Positions 1 to 8,887 are shown, counted from the stretch's first letter. The stretch is 64,000 nucleotides of DNA from Hymenobacter montanus (GCF_014699115.1 NZ_JACXAD010000002.1:124001-188000), one strand, 5' to 3'. The notes: generated from the letters alone by a model not told the origin. Translations and numbers: made by a program.

Positions 1-348
1 GCGCCGGAGTTGCAGCCTTGGCGCGAAAAACTGTTGCGCTTAATGGAGGAAGAGCAGCCCTGGTTAGAGCCTGAGCTGACCCTGTCGGAGCTGGCGCACC
101 GCCTTCGCACCAATACTTCCCTGCTTTCGCACGTCATCAATACCGGCTGTGGACAGAATTTTAATGATTTTGTGAATAGCTACCGCGTCGCTGAGGCCGA
201 GCGTAAGCTACAAGACCCTTACCTGAGCCATTACTCGTTGGTAGGCATCGCGTTAGAATGCGGCTTTAATTCGAAGTCCACCTTTAACCGGGTGTTTAAA
301 AAGCTCACCGGACGTACCCCTGGGGAAGTGAGTCGGCTCAAATCATAA
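1..348 (+). CDS. AraC-family transcriptional regulator, C-terminal part (5' end outside window)
   Basis: The frame is open from the first base, so this is the last 115 residues of a longer protein that starts before the window. The visible part is an AraC/XylS DNA-binding domain with two helix-turn-helix units: the first around TLSELAHRLRTNTSLLSHVI, the second around LVGIALECGFNSKSTFNRVF, followed by the family ending FKKLTGRTPGEVSRLK. The sensor domain is not visible, so the signal it reads is unknown. In Bacteroidota such C-termini often follow a membrane or 7TM-type sensor, but that is only family knowledge. Confidence 0.9.
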   Translation, partial: APELQPWREKLLRLMEEEQPWLEPELTLSELAHRLRTNTSLLSHVINTGCGQNFNDFVNSYRVAEAERKLQDPYLSHYSLVGIALECGFNSKSTFNRVFKKLTGRTPGEVSRLKS

Positions 349-444
349 GCTGAGACGGCCCAAGTCGTAATATGAAGCGCTATGGCGGCTTCGTAAGGGG
401 ACTTTTGGGCATCGTTTCACCAATGGCCCCGGCCGTCTTACTTC

Positions 445-1140
445 ATGAAAAACGCGATTACTTCCACCGCCCTAACTACTTGGCGCGCCACCGTCACTCT
501 GGGACTACTTGCCTTTTGCCTGCACTTGGGTGTACTTACAGTCGAAGCCGGCTGGCCCACGCTGGAAGCCTCCGATTGGCTTACCAAGCAGGTCGGGTCG
601 GCATTCTTCGGGGGCATGCACTTGCAGCAGGAGCTATTCGGGGGCTTGGTGCTGTTGCTGGCGATGGGAGCAAGCCGCTGGTCGGTCGATGGCTGGTTCC
701 GCAATCGCCTCCGGACCTGGCTGCCCGGCGTGCGGCAGAGGCTATTTAGTAAGACCACTTTGGCTGCTTCGGTGGCCGTATTGGCCGCCGTATTGCTAGC
801 CGGGCCGGTCGTGTCGGGTGGTCTTTCCGGGCACCTTCATTCCGATTTATCTATTGAGCCCGGCAAACAGTTTTTGCTCGGGGGAGGCCAGCGCGGGGCA
901 TTTAAAGTAGTGGCAAAAAATAAAGGCAAGGTCGCCGTAGAAATCAAGGAGCGCCCCCGGGCCGGCGGCATTTTCGGTAAGGCTACCCTCCAGCCGGGTC
1001 AGCGAGGCGTCATCCGTTTTGCCGCGGGCTCTACCGCGGTGCTGCTCAACTCCAGCTCCACCCTGGCCAACCTAGACCTAACCGTGACGGGCGACACAGG
1101 GGCCCTCCGCATGAATTACGAGCCGATGGATGAGCGATAG
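445..1140 (+). CDS. Hypothetical membrane protein
   Basis: Protein of 231 residues that I do not recognise. It has about three hydrophobic stretches: near residues 17-35, 60-77 and 105-125. A polar, glycine-rich C-terminal half of roughly 105 residues follows, with alternating beta-like segments (FKVVAKNKGKVAVEIKERP, GVIRFAAGSTAVLL). This suggests a membrane anchor carrying a small extracytoplasmic beta domain. An overlapping frame beginning at 372 has no hydrophobic pattern and is treated as a shadow. It starts 97 bases after the AraC gene on the same strand, so co-transcription is possible. Confidence 0.6.
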   Translation: MKNAITSTALTTWRATVTLGLLAFCLHLGVLTVEAGWPTLEASDWLTKQVGSAFFGGMHLQQELFGGLVLLLAMGASRWSVDGWFRNRLRTWLPGVRQRLFSKTTLAASVAVLAAVLLAGPVVSGGLSGHLHSDLSIEPGKQFLLGGGQRGAFKVVAKNKGKVAVEIKERPRAGGIFGKATLQPGQRGVIRFAAGSTAVLLNSSSTLANLDLTVTGDTGALRMNYEPMDER

Positions 1141-1203
1141 TCCAAGCAGTGTATTCCGCCCTGGTTACGGAGTCGGCCGGACGCAGCCCGTAACCCGGTC
1201 CGG

Positions 1204-1674
1204 TTAATACCGCCAGCCAAGGCGCCGGTACACAAAGTGCAGCAGCCACAGCGGGCCAATCAGCAGAAACTGCAGGTCTTTGAGGAAGCTGGGCTTTTTG
1301 CCTTCCACCTGATGGCCCCAGAACTGCCCGACCCAGGCCAGGGCGAAAATGATGAGGCAAATGGCCCATAGTGGCAAGGCGGTGGCCCCCACCACTATGC
1401 GCAGGGCCAGGGCCATGGCCAGCCACACCAGCACCATGCCCAGGGCCAGCCGCCCGCTCAGGCGCACGTAGTACACGAGCGTCAGCGCCATTATCAGGGT
1501 ACCCCAATTCAGCCAGGGGCTGATGCTTTGGATGGCCCCCGGTACGGGCACCGACCACAGCAAACCCAGCAGCGAGAACATGATTAGCGGCACGCAAACC
1601 CAGTGTACCAGCTTATTAGTAGGATTCTGGTGGCTTTCGCCGTATTCGACGAGGAGGGCAGCAAGTGGGGCCAT
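1204..1674 (-). CDS. DUF962 / Mpo1-like membrane protein
   Basis: Protein of 156 residues with the DUF962 (yeast Mpo1, YGL010w) pattern: an N-terminal YGESHQNPTNKLVHWVCVP segment with the conserved HxxxxNxxxHxxGxP-like spacing, then four hydrophobic segments and a C-terminal GHQVEGKKPSFLKDLQFLL motif. Yeast Mpo1 is an Fe(II)-dependent dioxygenase acting in alpha-oxidation of 2-hydroxy fatty acids. The bacterial members are mostly uncharacterised, so a lipid-oxidation role here is inference. The start is the ATG at 1674. It lies downstream of the dienelactone hydrolase gene but is separated from it by a terminator, so it is probably a separate unit. Confidence 0.8.
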   Translation of the reverse strand: MAPLAALLVEYGESHQNPTNKLVHWVCVPLIMFSLLGLLWSVPVPGAIQSISPWLNWGTLIMALTLVYYVRLSGRLALGMVLVWLAMALALRIVVGATALPLWAICLIIFALAWVGQFWGHQVEGKKPSFLKDLQFLLIGPLWLLHFVYRRLGWRY

Positions 1675-1732
1675 GGTGGAAGGAGTGAGGAGGTGAAGCA
1701 GAGGAAGGAGGCGCTAGCGGCTAACAAGTTAG

Positions 1733-1767
1733 CAATAAAAAAAAGCCTTCCCGGCGGGGAAGGCTTT
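1733..1767 (-). terminator. Rho-independent terminator of the dienelactone hydrolase gene
   Basis: An inverted repeat with arms AAAGCCTTCCC and GGGAAGGCTTT and a short CGGC-type loop is followed, on the minus strand, by a run of eight T. It lies 22 bases after the stop codon of the minus-strand hydrolase gene. Confidence 0.85.
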
Positions 1768-1788
1768 CTGGTATTCATCCCATCCGGC

Positions 1789-2661
1789 TTAGGCTTTCAC
1801 CTTGAATTTACCGCGCAGGTAGGCCAGGGCCCGGGCGTGCGCCTTGGTGGCGTACTCCTGGTTGAACTTGGGGTTCGAAGGGTTGGCGAAAGCGTGGTCG
1901 GCCTCGTAGGTCTCAATGGTTACTTTCTTGCCGGCCGCAGCCATGTCCTTCTTAAACTGGCCCACAACCTCGGGGTTAATCCATTTGTCCTGGCTGGCGA
2001 AGATGCCCAGTACGTCGGTGTTCAGGGTTTTGAGCTTAGCGACATCCTTCTCGGGCATGCCGTAGTACATCACGCAGCCCACGGTTTGCTTGCCGCCGAG
2101 CAGGGCTTCCTGCAGGCTCCAGCCGCCGCCGAAGCACCAGCCGATGCTGGCGAACTTTGCCTTCGGCCCCGCGTACTGCTGAGCCCCTTTGAGGATGGCC
2201 GCGGCGCGCTCGGTTTTCACTTCGCCCATGTACTTGCCGGCCTCTTCGGGCGTGGTGGCCACTTTGCCGTCGTACAAATCCACGGCAATGACGTTGACGC
2301 CGGGCAGCTCGCGGGCGAAAGTGGCGGCCTCTTTCCGGATGTAATCGTTCAGCCCCCACCACTCGTGAATGACGAACAAGTACTGATTGCTGGGCGTGGC
2401 GCTCTTAATCTCGAAGCCGCGGCCCGGCGTACCGTCGGCGGTTTTGAACTCGATGTTCTGGCCTTCGCCAGCGTAGGTGTAGGGCAGGGGAGCGTCGTGG
2501 CCGCCCGAGAAGTCTTTGTTGGTCGCGAGCATAGCAAACGCCTCGGTGGCCGAAGCCGACGAATGACCGGCGGGCCGGGCGCAGCAGCTCGCCATTTTCT
2601 GGGCCGTGGCCGAGAACGTAAGACTAAATAGCGCAGCAGTAAGGGTGAAAAGTTTTTTCAT
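1789..2661 (-). CDS. Secreted dienelactone hydrolase family protein
   Basis: Protein of 290 residues in the alpha/beta hydrolase fold. The start MKKLFTLTAALFSLTFSATAQ is a clear signal peptide cleaved near residue 21. The dienelactone hydrolase signature is visible: the nucleophile elbow GWCFGGGW has cysteine in place of serine, EWWGLNDYI lies upstream, and DHAFANPSNPKFNQ carries the catalytic histidine. Classical members open the lactone ring of dienelactone, but periplasmic versions in Bacteroidota have unknown substrates. A strong terminator follows. The ATG at 2661 is well placed. Confidence 0.85.
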   Translation of the reverse strand: MKKLFTLTAALFSLTFSATAQKMASCCARPAGHSSASATEAFAMLATNKDFSGGHDAPLPYTYAGEGQNIEFKTADGTPGRGFEIKSATPSNQYLFVIHEWWGLNDYIRKEAATFARELPGVNVIAVDLYDGKVATTPEEAGKYMGEVKTERAAAILKGAQQYAGPKAKFASIGWCFGGGWSLQEALLGGKQTVGCVMYYGMPEKDVAKLKTLNTDVLGIFASQDKWINPEVVGQFKKDMAAAGKKVTIETYEADHAFANPSNPKFNQEYATKAHARALAYLRGKFKVKA

Positions 2662-2701
2662 GAAGGACAGAAAAAGGGAAATGAATGAGCAACGTCAACA
2701 G

Positions 2702-3247
2702 CTAACCTGGCAAAACTTCCCGCTGGGCGAGGCGTAGTTTCGGCAATTCTTGCGCTGCCCGGTGGTGCAGCGCCGCCGAACTGCTGGCACTCAAGGCTTT
2801 CTCGGTTGCCTCCACTACTTCGGCCGCTAGCTCCGGATAGGGCGCCGCCAGTCGGGCCGCCGCGGTCAGGGCATAAACTTTGACGGCCACGGGCTCGGCC
2901 GGGGCTAGCAGCAGGTCCAGGCAGGTATCAAAGGCGGCGGCTTGCCATTCCTCGGGCACCGTCACAAACTGCAGCGCGCGGGCCACGCCCCGGCGTACCG
3001 CCGGGTGCTGTTCGGCGCCGGCTTGCGTAGCCGCCAGCAAGCCGGCCAAATGCGGCACCAACCACTGGGGCCGCCGCTCACCAACCCAGCCCAACACATC
3101 AGCCGCCAGTTGCCGCTCCCGGGTGGTGCCGTACCAAAACACCTTGAGCAAGGCGGCGAAGCAACGGGGGTGCGAGCAGGCATAGTCAGTCAGCCGGCGC
3201 GTTTGCCGGGCCGAGTGCTCCCGCAGTAGTTCCGCTTGAATGTCCAT
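2702..3247 (-). CDS. HEAT-repeat-like hypothetical protein
   Basis: Protein of 181 residues made almost wholly of alpha-helical, alanine- and leucine-rich segments spaced about 35 residues apart, for example ADVLGWVGERRPQWLVPHL and AVRRGVARALQFVTVP. This is the pattern of HEAT/ARM-type helical repeats. No catalytic motif or signal peptide is seen. Similar Bacteroidota proteins are sometimes mislabelled adenylosuccinate lyase, and I see none of that enzyme's motifs. It is probably a cytoplasmic protein-binding scaffold. The gap of 40 bases to the next minus-strand gene would allow one transcript. Confidence 0.6.
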   Translation of the reverse strand: MDIQAELLREHSARQTRRLTDYACSHPRCFAALLKVFWYGTTRERQLAADVLGWVGERRPQWLVPHLAGLLAATQAGAEQHPAVRRGVARALQFVTVPEEWQAAAFDTCLDLLLAPAEPVAVKVYALTAAARLAAPYPELAAEVVEATEKALSASSSAALHHRAAQELPKLRLAQREVLPG

Positions 3248-3327
3248 ACCAGCTAAAATAAGAAGTCAGAGGTAGCCGGGCACCAAAGTACGGGAAGTAG
3301 TTGACTCGCCGCCTGCCAGCAAGGCAA

Positions 3328-4518
3328 TTACGTTAGGTCGCCGACGGTTCCCGCAAAAAGCAGGCTCCCGCTCTGATCATCGACAATGGCATAGAAAAAG
3401 GGCGAGTCCGCTTTGACCGTAACGCGGCGAAGAGGAGCAGTATCACTAGCCGAGCCCATCCACATTATGGCGGTCACCGCTGCGGCCTCAGTGCCCTGCT
3501 CATCCACTGCCAGAAACGTTTTATGTATTACCTGCTCGATAGCACCCCCGCCCGCTTGGAAACCCATAGCGGTAAAATCAGCCGTGGGCGCGAAAGGGGC
3601 GGTCAGGCCCATCTGCTGAAGGTAGGGTGCCAGGTCGCCGTTCCATTCTATTCGAAAGCGGGGCAGAGTCAATTCGACTTCCAATTGCTGAGCCGGATAC
3701 TTGAGGGCCGCGTGCCAAGAATCCCAGCTAGTGGCATTGAGAGTGGTCAAAAAAGCGGGCAGGCCACTGGGCTCGTCCGGCACAAACACGAGCATGGAAA
3801 AGTCGCTGGGGTAGCCGTCGTAACGAAGTCGCACGGCCTGCCAGCCATCACCAGCCAGGTAGCCAATTTCTCGGCTGACTTGGCGCATCAGGTCAGCCGG
3901 CTGTGCTGTACCATCGGCCCGTCTAAACAAGCCAGGTTGGGTGTCACCTGGATCGAATTCACTCGCCCAGCGGGCCTGGAAATACACCGCGTTCACCAGC
4001 ACGACCTTGAGTAGCGGAGCCGCCAGCACTTCGGCTGACACTATCTCAGCAATAAGCCCTGCGGTGTGCTGCTGCACCCAGGAGTTAATGGTGGAGGCCG
4101 CGTCTGGGCCGGCCAAGGGCAGCCTGGCTACCTCCGCTTGGTAAAGCGTGCGGGCCTGATTGGCGAAGGCGGGCGCCAGCGCGAAGCTGTGGTCCATCCA
4201 CATACCAGTAGCCAGGTGGAGTATCGGGTTCCCGTCCTCCGGACTATCCGGCTGGAGGAGCTGTCGCAACTGGTCCGCAAAGCCGGTCGCCGAAGCGGCA
4301 GAATCCTGAGAGCTGCCAAAAAGGGTTTCGGCCAAGGCCGCCTGGGTTGCCCCGCCCGCCCCACTCATGACCAGGGCCAATGCCGCCAGGATGCCTAAGG
4401 GGGACAGCACCACAGTAGAGTTATCAGAGAGTTGCGCCACCCGACGGACCAGGGCCAGACTGAAGGTAGTTTGGGCCGTTCGGGAAGCACTGGCCTGCAC
4501 CGGGGAGAGAGAAGACAT
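3328..4518 (-). CDS. Serpin family protease inhibitor
   Basis: Serpin of 396 residues if started at the ATG at 4518, the usual serpin length. The family core is complete: VVLSPLGILAALALVMSGA near residue 36, VVLVNAVYFQARW near 172, the hinge DEQGTEAAAVTAIMWMG at 339-355 and the end DSPFFYAIVDDQSGSLLFAG. The short-side-chain hinge (GTEAAAV) is typical of inhibitory serpins, which trap serine or cysteine proteases through loop insertion. The open frame extends upstream to a TTG at 4593, but that extension runs into the 3' end of a decayed serpin copy, so 4518 is preferred. Without the extension there is no signal peptide. The longer form would add a hydrophobic stretch, so the location in the cell is uncertain. 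Confidence 0.9.
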   Translation of the reverse strand: MSSLSPVQASASRTAQTTFSLALVRRVAQLSDNSTVVLSPLGILAALALVMSGAGGATQAALAETLFGSSQDSAASATGFADQLRQLLQPDSPEDGNPILHLATGMWMDHSFALAPAFANQARTLYQAEVARLPLAGPDAASTINSWVQQHTAGLIAEIVSAEVLAAPLLKVVLVNAVYFQARWASEFDPGDTQPGLFRRADGTAQPADLMRQVSREIGYLAGDGWQAVRLRYDGYPSDFSMLVFVPDEPSGLPAFLTTLNATSWDSWHAALKYPAQQLEVELTLPRFRIEWNGDLAPYLQQMGLTAPFAPTADFTAMGFQAGGGAIEQVIHKTFLAVDEQGTEAAAVTAIMWMGSASDTAPLRRVTVKADSPFFYAIVDDQSGSLLFAGTVGDLT

Positions 4519-4596
4519 TGCAAGGGGCAAGGTGATGAGTATAGTTGCCCAAAAGTAGATATAGAGTGAGTACAAGGAATCTGCGCCCGGCAAGGC

Positions 4597-4888
4597 AGTT
4601 ACGCTAGGCCGCTGACAGTTTCCGCAAAAAGCAGGTTCCTACTGTGATCATCGACAATGGCATAGAAAAAGGGCGAGTTGGCCTTTATCGTAACGCGGTG
4701 GCCGGGAGCAGTAACCCGTATAGGGCCATGACCACTACGGCTTCAGTACCCTGCTTATCCACTGCCAGAAATGTTTTATGCACTACCTGCTCAATAACGC
4801 TCCTGCCGGCTTCCCCTTGAAAATCTATGGGCATGAAATCAGCCGTGGTGGCAAAAGTTGCTGCCAGGCCCACCTTGGCTCTTCGCAA
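4597..4888 (-). pseudogene. Serpin C-terminal fragment, partial duplicate of the neighbouring gene
   Basis: Bases 4590-4888 closely match the 3' end of the intact serpin at 3320-3610, including the stop codon and a few bases beyond. The translated fragment VIEQVVHKTFLAVDKQGTEA matches the hinge region, but the frame breaks near 4700: the last segment (SPFFYAIVDD, LLFAETV) is readable only in another frame. Nothing resembling the first 300 residues lies upstream. It is therefore a truncated, frameshifted remnant of a tandem duplication, not a gene. Confidence 0.8.
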
Positions 4889-5077
4889 GAAATCAATTGC
4901 TTGTTACATATTTTTGATTTCGTCAGATCTGTTAGAAAATATAACCTTGCCTAATTAGTATTCAGATTTATTAAAATAGTTCTGAACGTAGATGGCGTGC
5001 CCATTGCGCACCGACTCGTGAAGCAATAAGAAAAGTCACTACCATTCATTCAGTAGCTGGTTACAAAGGGGGCCGTG

Positions 5078-6382
5078 CTATTGCCCAGTTCGTACTATAG
5101 CGCCTAATTCCGTGAGCAGGGCGAACAGGCCTACATAGGTCCGGTTGAGGTAGATGAAATGCTCGGAGCCGCGTGGCTCGCGCTGCTTGCGCAGCTCGGG
5201 GTCGGCCATCATGTCGTCGCCCAAGGCGTAGAGCGCGGCCAGGTAGGCCGGGTCGCCAAAGTCGAACGTAGCTTGCCGGAAGGGGCGGCCTACCAGCTCC
5301 AACGATACCTGCAGAGTGCGCAGGTACAGAGCCCGGAGGGTCGGGGCATCGGTGGCGCGCAGCACGCCGGCTTCGGTGAGCAGCGCCGCCAGGCGAGTTT
5401 CATCGGCAATGGTTTCCGGGGCTAGCAGGGCCGTAAACAGCCGGTACACCTCCGTCGGCACCTCCTTAACGCAGCCAAAATCGAGCACGCCCAGGGTGCC
5501 GCCGTGTTCGGTGCGCAGCAGAAAATTGCCCGGGTGCGGGTCGGCATGTAGCTGGTGCAGCGTGTTGAATTGAAACTGGTAGAAGTCCCACAGCGCCTGG
5601 CCTAGTTGATTGCGCACTTCCTGGGCGGGGTCGGTAGCCAGAAATTCCTTCAGGTGCTGGCCCGGCAGCCAGTCCATAGTCAGGATGCGGGCAGTAGAGT
5701 ACGCGGGGTAATAGGCGGGAAATTCCAAATGTGCCAGGCCTTGGCAGCGAGCCGCTATTTCCTGGCCGCGGCGTAGCTCCAGCTCGTAGTTAGTTTCTTC
5801 CAGCAGTCGCGTTTCTACTTCCGCTAAGTAGGGGCGGACCTGGGCTTCGCTCAGCCCCATAACGCGCAGGGCAATAGGTTTCACGAGGTTGATATCCGAC
5901 TTGATGCTGGCCGCCACTCCGGGGTATTGCACCTTCACGGCCAGATCTTTACCGTCTTTACGCGCGAAGTGTACCTGCCCAATGCTGGCGGCCTGGCGGG
6001 CTTCGGCCTCAAACTCATCAAAGAGCTGAAACGGCGACTGGCCGAAAGCGTCGCGGAAGGCCTTCACCACCAGCGGGCCCGACAGCGGCGGCGTTTGGTA
6101 CTGCGCCTTGGCAAACTGCTCGGCGTAGGCCGTAGGCAGCATGTTTTTCTCCATAGCCAGCATCTGGGCTACTTTCAGCACCGAGCCTTTCATCTCGCTC
6201 AGGGTGCCGTAAAGCTCGGCGGCGTTGGCCGCGTGCAAGTCTGCAGTGGTTGATTCGGCTCCCACGGCCCGCTTAGCGTAGTGCTTCACGTAGTTGGCGC
6301 CGACGTTGAAGCCGGTTTTGGCAAAGCGGGCCGCGCGGGCCACTTTCGTGGTCGGCAGGGAAGTTTGGGGTTCGTCAGACAT
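5078..6382 (-). CDS. ABC1/UbiB (AarF) family protein kinase-like ATPase
   Basis: Protein of 434 residues of the ABC1/ADCK/UbiB family. Visible motifs are the KxGQ-type region MKGSVLKVAQML near residue 64, the A-rich nucleotide loop RQAASIGQVHFA, the VAIK-like DLAVKVQYPG, the catalytic LHADPHPGNFLL and the metal-binding LDFGCVKEV. Family members support ubiquinone or other isoprenoid lipid metabolism through an atypical kinase fold; here menaquinone or another lipid is a guess. No membrane segment is obvious. It sits 96 bases after a TetR regulator on the same strand, and such pairs suggest that the regulator controls both genes. Confidence 0.9.
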   Translation of the reverse strand: MSDEPQTSLPTTKVARAARFAKTGFNVGANYVKHYAKRAVGAESTTADLHAANAAELYGTLSEMKGSVLKVAQMLAMEKNMLPTAYAEQFAKAQYQTPPLSGPLVVKAFRDAFGQSPFQLFDEFEAEARQAASIGQVHFARKDGKDLAVKVQYPGVAASIKSDINLVKPIALRVMGLSEAQVRPYLAEVETRLLEETNYELELRRGQEIAARCQGLAHLEFPAYYPAYSTARILTMDWLPGQHLKEFLATDPAQEVRNQLGQALWDFYQFQFNTLHQLHADPHPGNFLLRTEHGGTLGVLDFGCVKEVPTEVYRLFTALLAPETIADETRLAALLTEAGVLRATDAPTLRALYLRTLQVSLELVGRPFRQATFDFGDPAYLAALYALGDDMMADPELRKQREPRGSEHFIYLNRTYVGLFALLTELGAIVRTGQ

Positions 6383-6478
6383 GCCGTACCTCCAACCCAG
6401 GGTTGGAGTATGGTTAAAAAAGATTGGGTGGGAGAGGAGAGTAGTTCAGCGGGCGGTGCTCTAGACTATAGTCGGAGC

Positions 6479-7108
6479 TTACTTACCCACCAGAAACCGT
6501 ACGAAATCCACGGCCGAGTCCAGGGTGTTGCGGCCAACCAGATCGAAGCTTAAGGTTACGGCTTTTTCGACGGCGGCGTCGGTGCGCTCGAAGTTTACGG
6601 TGTCGTCCTTGGCAAAAAAGCCCAGCACGAACAGAGCCTGCTGCCAGAAAAAACGCGGGTAGCCCTCCTGCACCAGCGGGCGGTTGGCAATTTCCCCGCT
6701 CACCCGGCCGGCGGCCAGCAAGTCGCCCACGAACCGTTCGAAGTCCTGCCGAAAATCATCGAGCACCTGCGGGGTGAGGGCCGGCACGCGGTGGAGGGAG
6801 CGGCGTAGGCTCATGAGGGCGTAGGAGCGGTTCTGCTTAAGAATTTCGAGCAGCGTGTAATAAAACGCCAGCAACTTCTCGCGGCTGCCGTAGCCTTCCC
6901 ACACCGGCTCGGTAGCGGCGGCTTCGCGCGCCTGCCGGCCAAAGTCAGCCCACAGCTCGCGCTCAATCGACTCAAAATTAGCGTAGAGCTTATAGAACTC
7001 CTGCTCGGCAATGCCCAGCTGTTGGGTAAGCTTGAACACCGATTGTGGCGGGCGGCCTTCGTTGAGCACGAAGTCGAGATAAGCTTGTTTGATGCGGTCT
7101 TTTTCCAT
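6479..7108 (-). CDS. TetR-family transcriptional regulator
   Basis: The open frame runs to 7330, but the real start is probably the ATG at 7108 (MEKDRIKQAYLDFVLNEG), because the upstream part is low-complexity and overlaps the photolyase end. The 209-residue product has an N-terminal three-helix DNA-binding unit (SVFKLTQQLGIAEQEFYKLY) and a helical ligand-binding domain with a TetR_C-like end (RTDAAVEKAVTLSFDLVGR). It lies directly upstream of the ABC1 kinase gene and probably regulates itself and that gene; the ligand is unknown. Confidence 0.8.
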   Translation of the reverse strand: MEKDRIKQAYLDFVLNEGRPPQSVFKLTQQLGIAEQEFYKLYANFESIERELWADFGRQAREAAATEPVWEGYGSREKLLAFYYTLLEILKQNRSYALMSLRRSLHRVPALTPQVLDDFRQDFERFVGDLLAAGRVSGEIANRPLVQEGYPRFFWQQALFVLGFFAKDDTVNFERTDAAVEKAVTLSFDLVGRNTLDSAVDFVRFLVGK

Positions 7109-7329
7109 GTAGTGATAACCGCCGTGCCAGGCGGTAGGTTCGGGGAAAGGAGCCGCCACCTTTTGTAAAACGCTCCGCCAAGCAGGCGGGGCACCTCCTT
7201 TGGCGGGCCGGGGCTGATACTTGGCGGAGCAGCAGTGTTGCCAAGGTGTCATCCCGCGGCGGTTTAGCAATCCATACAAACGCAGCGTATCTGCGGAAGC
7301 GGTGCCGCCAAGGTGGCGTCCCGCATCCA

Positions 7330-8655
7330 TTATCCAGCCGCGATGCGAGCTGTTCGGATAGCCTCCACCGCCCGCTCCCGCGCAAACTTGTGCTCCACGA
7401 TGGGGCCCGGATAGGCCGGGGTGCCCACCTCAGGCACCCAGCGCTTCACGTATTGCAGCTCCGGGTCGACTTGCGCCAGTTGGCTTTCCGGGCTGTACAC
7501 CCGAAACCATGGCGCCGAAACGACGCCGGTACCGGCCATCCACTGCCAGTTGCCCACGTTGTTGGCCAGTTCGTAATCGAGCAGCTGGTCGGCAAAATAT
7601 TTTTCGCCCCAGCGCCAGTCGATAAACAAGTGCTTGACCAGGAAGCCTGCCACCGTCATCCGCACGCGGTTCGGGAGGTAGCCGGTCTGATTCAACTCGC
7701 GCATACCGGCGTCGACGAGCGGGTAGCCAGTGCGGCCTTCGCACCAGGCTCGGTATTCGTCCTCGTTGTTGCGGTAGGGCACATTCCGCATCTTAGGGTC
7801 GTAGGCCTCGCTGGCGGTGTTGGGGTAATGCCAGAGCAGCATCATGAAGAAGTCGCGCCAGATAATTTCGGCCAGCAGCTTCGGGTTCAGGGCTTTGGCC
7901 TGCTGCATCACCTGCCGCACGCTGAGGGTGCCGAAGCGCAGCTGCACCGAAATGCGCGTGGTACCGTTTTGCAGGGCGGGCGTGTTGCGGGTTTTGTGGT
8001 AGTTGCGCACCACGTCCTGGTCGGGCAGGTCGGCGGTGGGCACGTACTGTTCCCGTCGCTCGAAGCCCATGCTCGCTAAAGTGGGGCGCGGGCCCGCCTT
8101 TTCGGGGTCGAGGCGGTGCAGGTGGCGGGCCGTAAAATCGCGGGCCGAGCCGTAGGGCTGCAGTAAGTCGTCGGTCAGCTTGGCCAGGAAGCTTTTGTGG
8201 TAGGCTCCAAAAACCTTGGGCACCGTACCCGATTTAGTCATTATCTCGTCCTTGGCGAAGATGACCTGGTCCTTGTACCGGCGGAAGTCAACGCCGTGCT
8301 GGTGCAGCAGCTGGCCCACGGCGGTGTCGCGCGCGGTGGCGTAGGGCTCATAATCCTCGTTGGTGTATACGGCAGCCACGTCGAATTCTTGTAGTAAAGC
8401 TGCCAGCACCTCCAGCGGTTTGCCGTAGCGCGCCAGGAAAGTGCCGCCTGCCGCTTCGGTTGCCCTGGCCAGCCGTTCCACTTCATCGAAGATGAAGGTG
8501 AGCCGGGCATCGGCTTTGTTCGGTAGATGGTCCAGAATGTCCCGGTCGTAAATAAAGAGCGGCACCACGGGCAACTGGCTAGCCAGGGCGGCAGCCAGCC
8601 CCGCATTGTCGTGGAAGCGCAGGTCGCGCCGGTGCCAGAACAGACAGATTTTCAT
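7330..8655 (-). CDS. phrB: Deoxyribodipyrimidine photolyase (cryptochrome/photolyase family)
   Basis: Protein of 441 residues. The N-terminal Rossmann-like antenna domain opens with ICLFWHRRDLRFHDN, the class I photolyase signature. The FAD-binding helical domain carries AIIW-type IIWRDFFMMLLWHYPN, GYLPNRVRMTVAGFLVKHL and NNVGNWQWMAGTG, the last holding residues of the FAD pocket and lesion site. The enzyme uses blue light to split cyclobutane pyrimidine dimers in DNA. Length and motifs fit a CPD photolyase better than a signalling cryptochrome. The ATG at 8655 starts the conserved domain at once. A large nested inverted repeat lies just upstream. Confidence 0.92.
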   Translation of the reverse strand: MKICLFWHRRDLRFHDNAGLAAALASQLPVVPLFIYDRDILDHLPNKADARLTFIFDEVERLARATEAAGGTFLARYGKPLEVLAALLQEFDVAAVYTNEDYEPYATARDTAVGQLLHQHGVDFRRYKDQVIFAKDEIMTKSGTVPKVFGAYHKSFLAKLTDDLLQPYGSARDFTARHLHRLDPEKAGPRPTLASMGFERREQYVPTADLPDQDVVRNYHKTRNTPALQNGTTRISVQLRFGTLSVRQVMQQAKALNPKLLAEIIWRDFFMMLLWHYPNTASEAYDPKMRNVPYRNNEDEYRAWCEGRTGYPLVDAGMRELNQTGYLPNRVRMTVAGFLVKHLFIDWRWGEKYFADQLLDYELANNVGNWQWMAGTGVVSAPWFRVYSPESQLAQVDPELQYVKRWVPEVGTPAYPGPIVEHKFARERAVEAIRTARIAAG

Positions 8656-8688
8656 GATAGGTGTCAGAAGTTGTTTAGCATCTGTTTG

Positions 8689-8864
8689 CTGGCGGCAGTC
8701 TTAAGCTGTCGCAGACAGCATGACTGCCAGCCACGAGTACGGATGCAGTCTCCAGACTGCCGCGTTAACCGTTGAATGGACATAAACATGGCAGTCTGGA
8801 GACTGCATCCGTGCCCGTAGCTAGCAGTCTTAGTCGCTATGCTCCTTAAAAAGACTGCCGCCAG
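8689..8864. repeat. Nested inverted-repeat element
   Basis: Two perfect 23-base arms (8739-8761 and 8790-8812) form a stem across a 28-base loop, and each arm is itself palindromic (GCAGTCT, CC, AGACTGC). Around them lies a second imperfect inverted repeat, CTGGCGGCAGTCTTAAG at 8689-8705 against its complement at 8845-8864. No reading frame fills it. It fills the gap between a minus-strand photolyase start and an SDR end. Probably a dispersed palindromic repeat. Confidence 0.8.
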
Positions 8865-8887
8865 TTTGGCCAGGGGTAATTAAAACG

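Noticed and set aside
372..749. Plus-strand frame overlapping the membrane protein at 445
   Set aside because: No hydrophobic or domain pattern; the overlapping frame has clear membrane segments.
4519..4593. Upstream extension of the serpin with a hydrophobic N-terminus
   Set aside because: It starts at a TTG and runs into the 3' end of the duplicated serpin remnant, so it is probably accidental.
7109..7330. N-terminal extension of the TetR regulator
   Set aside because: Low-complexity sequence with no homology pattern; it overlaps the photolyase stop region.
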